Source: Candidatus Thalassarchaeaceae archaeon
GTDB taxonomy: Archaea; Thermoplasmatota; Poseidoniia; Poseidoniales; Thalassarchaeaceae
Length of the DNA: 11,237 nucleotides
Assembly: GCA_030747885.1 (NCBI GenBank)
Contig: JASLJW010000048.1
Location: 1 to 11,237, forward strand
Direction of reading: 5' to 3'
A program made the position numbers and the translations under genes. Below the pieces are notes generated by a model. The model saw nothing but the letters and a program-made list of their open reading frames with translations, was not told where the DNA came from and made no database searches. This document shows, one piece after another, positions 7,249 through 11,237 of the stretch. Numbering within the stretch: position 1 is the stretch's first letter; each line of letters begins with the position of its first letter.

Positions 7249-7401
7249 GCACCCACCTCAAACCTGAATCAACGGTTCGACATTTGAAGAATGGCTTTTT
7301 TCAGCATCAAACAACCTCTGAACACGGTTCCGGACATTAATCCGCAATCCAAAAATAGCATTCTTAGAGCAAGTAAGAGGGAAGCGGCTAAGTGTAGATA
7401 A
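7249..7401. promoter_or_regulatory. Divergent promoter region between the WW-domain and TPR genes
   Basis: This 153-bp spacer is the longest non-coding stretch inside the window. On the minus strand it carries the strong ribosome site GAGGTGGG (7252-7259) for the WW-domain gene. On the plus strand AAAAATAG (7351-7358) is a weak TATA candidate for the TPR gene. A run of six T residues occurs near 7295. A short imperfect hairpin, CGGA-CATTAA-TCCG, spans 7331-7344. No longer repeat, tRNA-like or riboswitch-like structure is visible. Confidence 0.4.
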
Positions 7402-9672
7402 GTGAGAATTACTGCAATGGACCCTCTGACGAGTGGATTGATTGCTCTATTGGCGATTGTAATCGGAGCCTCAGTCTATGCCTTACAGCAAATGAATGAG
7501 AGGATAAATCAATTACAAGAATCATCATCAATTCATGATGCATTAATCGAGGATGATATGTCCACACTAAGTGGTGCATTGAACAATCTGATTGACGAAG
7601 CAGATGCAAGTAGGCGCTTGACCGGTTCAGATGTATTGTTGAAATCTCAGCATCTAATCGAATCATTAGACAATGGAAATGAATTCCAATTATCTTCATT
7701 TAATTCTTCTTTGAGACTTCTTCTTTCATCATTTCAAGAAACCACAATTGAAACAGACATTGCACGATTAGACTCTGTACGTAGAGAAATTCTTTCTAAT
7801 CATATGCGAATAATTCAAGAAAAAGACCTAGCAATCCATTCTTTATTTGGTAGGAATGATGTCCAATGTCGAATATTTTCAAAACTTTGCAATTCTCTAG
7901 GACATCGTGATCTTGCCCTTGTATGCCTTCTTGAATCCGAAAAAATAGCTCCACGTCATGAAGGAACCCTTCGTAGATTAGCATCTATTGCGAGGGAAAA
8001 TGGAGATGATATTTTCCTCCGTCATCGTTTGGATAAATTACTCCACCTTTACCCAGATGATCCAGAATTATTGAGAGAGCGCGCCCATTTATTATTCAGA
8101 ATTGGCGACTCAGCAGCTGAACTTGATTCTCGAAGATTGGAAGCACTTGGTCTTCAAAATGCAGCAGATCGGGCCCTTCTTGCAGGTTTAAGAGAACGAG
8201 CAGGCGACCCATCTACTGCCTTAGAAGAGGTTGATGCGGCCCTTGAAACCAATCCAAATGATCCAAATTCGTGGCATCTTAAAGCAAGATTACATTCTAT
8301 TCGAAATGAACCAGGAAGGGCCTTAAATGCCCTAAATGAATTATTTGAAATCGACCGGCAACATGGCCCAGCATGGACCTTACAATCTCAATTGTTATCC
8401 AATGAACCAAATAGACTCAATGAAGCATTGAAGGCAGCCATTCATGCAGTTGCTCTTGGAGAACCTGAATGGATTATGAAGGCAGATTTGTTGATGCAAT
8501 TGGATCGTTTTGATGAAGCGATTTCGTCTTTAGAATCTGTTCTGGAAATAACTCCTGAAAACGGGCATGTAAGGGCGCATTTGTCTCTCTTACATATGTT
8601 GGATGATAACCACGAAGTTGCAGGAAATCTCCTAGTCGAAGCATCTTCCAAAACATGGGAGTGCTCAGAAATGCATATCCAGAAAGGTAGACTTGTACTT
8701 CGAGAAGCCGATATTGCAAGAGATGGTACAGGCCATCATGACCGAGGATTAGTTAGGGGCGCTCTAACTTTCTTTGATACCGCACTTACATTCGATAGAG
8801 AAGCCCCTCTTGCTTGGGTTGGTCGTGCTAGAACACTTCGTCAACTTGGAGAATTAGATGAGGCAGAAGTTTCCATTGTTCGCGCATTTAGATTAGACTC
8901 AAATGACCCTATGATTTTGGTTGAACATGCCTTGTTGAAGATAGACCAAGGAAATCTTCCAGAAGCAGAACGCCTAGTTCATGAAGCCGAAACATCACTT
9001 TCGGATACTGAAGTATTGCATTATATTCGTGGATTAATAGCAGCTGAACGTGGCAATTTGGATGAAGCACGTCGACGTTTTGATGATGTATTAGTTAGCG
9101 ACCCAAACCATGTTCGAGCTCGTTTGAATAGAGCGACAGTTGCAGTATTGATGAATGATCACGCAATAGCTCTAGAAGACTCAGAATTGTTGCTGAAGCA
9201 ATATCCAGAATTAGATCTTGCGCGATTACGTAGAGCAGAGGCATTGATGGGGTTAACCAAATGGGAATGGGCTGAAATTGCTTTACGAGAAATCATCGAA
9301 CGTAAACCAGGGCATGTGCCTGCTCTGATTTCCATGGGCGCCACACTTTGTGCATTGGATCGTTCTGAAGAAGCCTTACCTCCGTTGGATGAAGCAATTC
9401 GTTTGGATTCCGATAATCCAGATGCTTGGCATATGAGGGCCCAGTTTTACATTGAACAGGGTGCATTGCCAGCAGCATTAGCAGATTTAGAATCAGCAAT
9501 AAGTGTTGATCCATCACATACTGAGTCATTATTGCATGCTGCTGCGATTGCACATGAAATTGGACCTTTGGATAGGGCTGAAACTTGTTGGAGACGTGTT
9601 TTGCACCATGACCCAACCAATCATTTAGCAAGAATCAGATTGGAAGAATCATTGAGTAAGAAAGTAATTTGA
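7402..9672 (+). CDS. Membrane-anchored TPR-repeat protein
   Basis: This 756-residue protein has a single N-terminal hydrophobic segment (about residues 10-28, GLIALLAIVIGASVYAL), probably a signal anchor. A helical region to about residue 160 follows, then a long array of tetratricopeptide repeats to the C-terminus. The clearest repeats start near 287, 321, 356, 469, 536, 571, 605, 639, 673 and 707, spaced about 34 residues where they are tandem. They show the usual pattern, for example A-W-x2-A-R ... G-x-LDEAE ... A-x-RLDSNDP at 470-503. Less regular repeats occupy 165-285. TPR superhelices act as protein-binding scaffolds, so this is likely an assembly factor tethered to the membrane. GTG at 7402 is the longest start; ATG at 7417 (five residues shorter) is equally plausible, and neither has a strong ribosome site. 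It heads a rightward set with the peroxiredoxin-like and methyltransferase genes. Confidence 0.88.
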   Translation: MRITAMDPLTSGLIALLAIVIGASVYALQQMNERINQLQESSSIHDALIEDDMSTLSGALNNLIDEADASRRLTGSDVLLKSQHLIESLDNGNEFQLSSFNSSLRLLLSSFQETTIETDIARLDSVRREILSNHMRIIQEKDLAIHSLFGRNDVQCRIFSKLCNSLGHRDLALVCLLESEKIAPRHEGTLRRLASIARENGDDIFLRHRLDKLLHLYPDDPELLRERAHLLFRIGDSAAELDSRRLEALGLQNAADRALLAGLRERAGDPSTALEEVDAALETNPNDPNSWHLKARLHSIRNEPGRALNALNELFEIDRQHGPAWTLQSQLLSNEPNRLNEALKAAIHAVALGEPEWIMKADLLMQLDRFDEAISSLESVLEITPENGHVRAHLSLLHMLDDNHEVAGNLLVEASSKTWECSEMHIQKGRLVLREADIARDGTGHHDRGLVRGALTFFDTALTFDREAPLAWVGRARTLRQLGELDEAEVSIVRAFRLDSNDPMILVEHALLKIDQGNLPEAERLVHEAETSLSDTEVLHYIRGLIAAERGNLDEARRRFDDVLVSDPNHVRARLNRATVAVLMNDHAIALEDSELLLKQYPELDLARLRRAEALMGLTKWEWAEIALREIIERKPGHVPALISMGATLCALDRSEEALPPLDEAIRLDSDNPDAWHMRAQFYIEQGALPAALADLESAISVDPSHTESLLHAAAIAHEIGPLDRAETCWRRVLHHDPTNHLARIRLEESLSKKVI

Positions 9673-9713
9673 ACATCCGTTAGGTTGAACGTGGTCTTCT
9701 TGGTGGGAAGATT

Positions 9714-10265
9714 ATGTCTTCTGACCGCGGATTAGAGCCAGGCGATTCTGCGCCCGATTTTGAATTACCAGATGCCAACGTTTCACTGAACCAAGAAGCC
9801 ATCTTCAAATCAACTACATTTGACGAATCAGGTGGAGTAATTATGTTTACTTGCAACCATTGTCCTTATGTAATTGCGAATGAAGAGAGAATAGAATCTA
9901 TTGCATCCAAATGCCGTGAAAAAGGATTAGGTTTTGTAGGGATAAATTCCAATGATCCTATAGTTTATCCAAGCGATGATTGGGAACATATGGTCAACAG
10001 AGCAAAATCAATGTCCTATCCCTATTTACATGATGCAGATCAATCAGTAGCACATGCATTTGGGGCTGAACGAACTCCAGAATTTTACTTGGTAAATAGC
10101 AAGAAAACTATAGTTTATCGAGGTCGATTAGACGATTCCCCCAGAGATCCTAGTAAAGCAACTACTAGTGAGTTGGCTGATGCAATTGAATTAATGCTTT
10201 CAGGAGAAAAAGTTTCAGTTACTCGCACAGATTCGATAGGTTGTTCTGTTAAATGGAAGATTTGA
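9714..10265 (+). CDS. Peroxiredoxin-like thioredoxin-fold protein (PRX_like1 / AhpC-TSA type)
   Basis: This 183-residue protein belongs to the thioredoxin-fold redoxin family related to AhpC/TSA (PRX_like1-type). The N-terminal PGDSAPDFELPD is the typical peroxiredoxin opening. FTCNHCPYV carries the CxxC pair Cys47 and Cys50. Further matches are INSND (77-81), YPYLHDADQSVAHAFGAERTP with the probable cis-proline Pro122, YRGRLDDSPRDP, and the C-terminal GCSVKWKI with Cys177. The family is presumed to carry out thiol-disulfide or peroxide reduction in the cytoplasm; no signal peptide is present. Several members share the C-terminal GCxIKWK, so Cys177 may be functional. The start is ATG, with GGTGGG seven to eight bases upstream. 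It lies 41 bp after the TPR gene and one base before the methyltransferase, so the latter pair is almost certainly co-translated. Confidence 0.93.
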   Translation: MSSDRGLEPGDSAPDFELPDANVSLNQEAIFKSTTFDESGGVIMFTCNHCPYVIANEERIESIASKCREKGLGFVGINSNDPIVYPSDDWEHMVNRAKSMSYPYLHDADQSVAHAFGAERTPEFYLVNSKKTIVYRGRLDDSPRDPSKATTSELADAIELMLSGEKVSVTRTDSIGCSVKWKI

Positions 10266-10266
10266 G

Positions 10267-11082
10267 ATGCGTTTGGGCCTCCCTGCACGTATTTTTGCAA
10301 CATTGTTGAAAATCCTTCCAAGAAGAATTGGCGACAAAATGTGGCGTTGGTGGTACCAACGTCTTGCTAAAGCGAAGGCATGGGGCGATTTTGGTTTCAT
10401 GAATTATGGTTTTATAGATGACAATCCCCCAATATTGGAATTAGAAGATGAATCAGATAGATTGTTTATCCAATTATATCACATGAATATTCGCGATATT
10501 GAACTGCATGGGAAGAAGGTATTGGAAGTGGGCTCAGGTAGAGGTGGTGGAGCAAATTGGATTGCTCGTACGTATTCTCCATCCCAATTGGTAGCTTTAG
10601 ATTATTCAGGTGCCGCAGTAAAGTTATGCAATCGAATGTATGGGCGTCAGAACAATCTAACCTTCATTGAAGGTAACTCGATGAATCTCTCTTTTGAAGA
10701 TGAATCATTCGATGTTGTATACAATGTTGAGTCAAGCCATTGTTATAGTGACATGTCTCAGTTTATTCAAGAAGCACATCGTGTTCTAAGGCAAGGTGGC
10801 CATTTAGCATGGACTGATTTTCGGGATCAGAAAACAATGCAATCTATTCACGAATCTTTTCTTTCTATTGGATTCAAAATAGAGGAAAAAGCAGACATAA
10901 CTCCCGAGGTTGTTGCAGCATTAGATCTAGTTAGTGACGATAAGAAGTCAAGAATCAAAAAAGGAACAGGGCCGATCATACGTCGTAGTTTTGAGACGTT
11001 TGCAGGTGTTCGAGGGACTCCTGTTTATGATTCATTCACCAATGGTGAACTTGGCTATTTCCGATATCTTCTGAAGAAATAA
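10267..11082 (+). CDS. Class I SAM-dependent methyltransferase, phthiotriol-methyltransferase-like
   Basis: This 271-residue protein has a complete class I S-adenosylmethionine methyltransferase core. Motif I is VLEVGSGRGGG (85-95). The acidic end of strand 2 is ALDYSG with Asp112. Motif II-like GNSMNLSFEDESFDVVYNVES follows (136-156), then HRVLRQGGHLAW at 171-182. The NVESSHCY segment, the GRGGGANW form of motif I and the C-terminal FAGVRGTP ... GELGYFRY closely recall mycobacterial phthiotriol/phenolphthiotriol dimycocerosate O-methyltransferases, which act on lipid alcohols. The first 60 residues are basic and aromatic (RIGDKMWRWWYQRLAKAKAWG), suggesting contact with membrane or a hydrophobic substrate. 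The actual substrate in an archaeon is unknown. ATG lies one base after the stop of the redox gene, with GGAAG seven bases upstream. The fold and SAM use are certain, the subfamily likely. Confidence 0.9.
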   Translation: MRLGLPARIFATLLKILPRRIGDKMWRWWYQRLAKAKAWGDFGFMNYGFIDDNPPILELEDESDRLFIQLYHMNIRDIELHGKKVLEVGSGRGGGANWIARTYSPSQLVALDYSGAAVKLCNRMYGRQNNLTFIEGNSMNLSFEDESFDVVYNVESSHCYSDMSQFIQEAHRVLRQGGHLAWTDFRDQKTMQSIHESFLSIGFKIEEKADITPEVVAALDLVSDDKKSRIKKGTGPIIRRSFETFAGVRGTPVYDSFTNGELGYFRYLLKK

Positions 11083-11175
11083 AATCTGTTAGGTGCCGAT
11101 CAAAGAAAAGGGATTCCGATTTCTAGACCGAGGGCTGGGAACAGTCCCACTGTGCCGAATTGGCTTAGATTATGT
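11083..11175. other. Non-coding stretch downstream of the methyltransferase gene
   Basis: This stretch carries no open frame of note. It includes a short perfect hairpin, TGGGA-ACAG-TCCCA (11136-11149), without a following T-run, so it is not a convincing terminator. No tRNA or sRNA consensus boxes are seen. Confidence 0.35.
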
Positions 11176-11237
11176 TTAGACGCTTCCGGCGATCACCATA
11201 GGTGTCACAGTAACCATAGCATTGTCTGCAATCTCGA
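11176..11237 (-). CDS. Possible C-terminal end of a leftward gene (partial)
   Basis: On the minus strand an open frame enters from the right edge and reads EIADNAMVTVTPMVIAGSV before a TAA at 11176-11178. The other two minus frames also end nearby, but they give Cys/Arg-rich or very short peptides that look less like protein. Nineteen residues are too few to assign a family. If real, the gene converges on the methyltransferase with about 93 bp between the two stops. Confidence 0.33.
   Translation of the reverse strand, partial: EIADNAMVTVTPMVIAGSV

Noticed and set aside
7268..7285. T-arm-like GGTTCGAC as part of a tRNA
   Set aside because: No matching stem, anticodon arm or acceptor stem could be folded around it on either strand.
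9293..9631. Minus-strand 112-codon open frame inside the TPR gene
   Set aside because: It is antisense to clear TPR repeats, its His/Gln/Leu-rich product resembles no protein, and it has no ribosome site.
7402..9672. Tandem DNA repeats underlying the TPR gene
   Set aside because: The repeats are conserved only as protein pattern. The nucleotide sequences differ, so there is no recent DNA duplication.
11136..11149. TGGGA-ACAG-TCCCA hairpin as a terminator
   Set aside because: The stem is only five base pairs and no T-run follows. Archaeal termination depends mainly on T-rich tracts.

Overview
The window most likely comes from a marine planktonic euryarchaeon of the Marine Group II/III type (Poseidoniales-like). 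The archaeal gene in it is a complete archaeal-type DnaG primase with a Toprim domain. Around it are AT-rich, very tightly packed genes, including a bacterial-type PurN, large coiled-coil and TPR proteins, and G-rich Shine-Dalgarno (SD) sequences such as GAGGTGGG and AGGTGAT. The lineage assignment is an inference from gene content and style; no rRNA or tRNA is present to confirm it.

Layout from left to right: a small four-helix membrane protein at the left edge (+); a DUF454/YbaN-type membrane protein (-) converging on it; purN (+) diverging from that; then a leftward four-gene run starting near 3700 in the order TerB-like protein, unknown all-helical protein, small coiled-coil protein, MobA-like nucleotidyltransferase. 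The last of these overlaps the end of purN by 14 bp. From the same divergent region dnaG runs rightward and abuts, with zero spacing, the end of a leftward 760-residue coiled-coil protein that carries a WW domain. A 153-bp divergent spacer then leads to a rightward set: a membrane-anchored TPR protein, a peroxiredoxin-like thioredoxin-fold protein, and a SAM-dependent methyltransferase resembling the mycobacterial phthiotriol O-methyltransferase family. The final 155 bp are mostly non-coding and may contain the last 19 codons of a leftward gene.

Readable roles: PurN supplies the formylglycinamide ribotide step of purine synthesis, DnaG acts in replication priming and/or with the RNA exosome, the MobA-like enzyme transfers a nucleotide to a phosphorylated acceptor, and the peroxiredoxin-like protein and methyltransferase form a tight two-gene unit. 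The remaining genes are scaffold- or membrane-type proteins with no assigned function.

Most worth a second look are the WW domain in a probable archaeal protein, the degenerate repeat architecture around it, the apparent AUU start codon of the MobA-like gene, and the uncharacterised TerB-like operon divergent from dnaG. No CRISPR array, insertion sequence, tRNA, rRNA or phage-type gene was seen. No gene-free stretch exceeds 300 bp; the longest internal one is the 153-bp spacer before the TPR gene.
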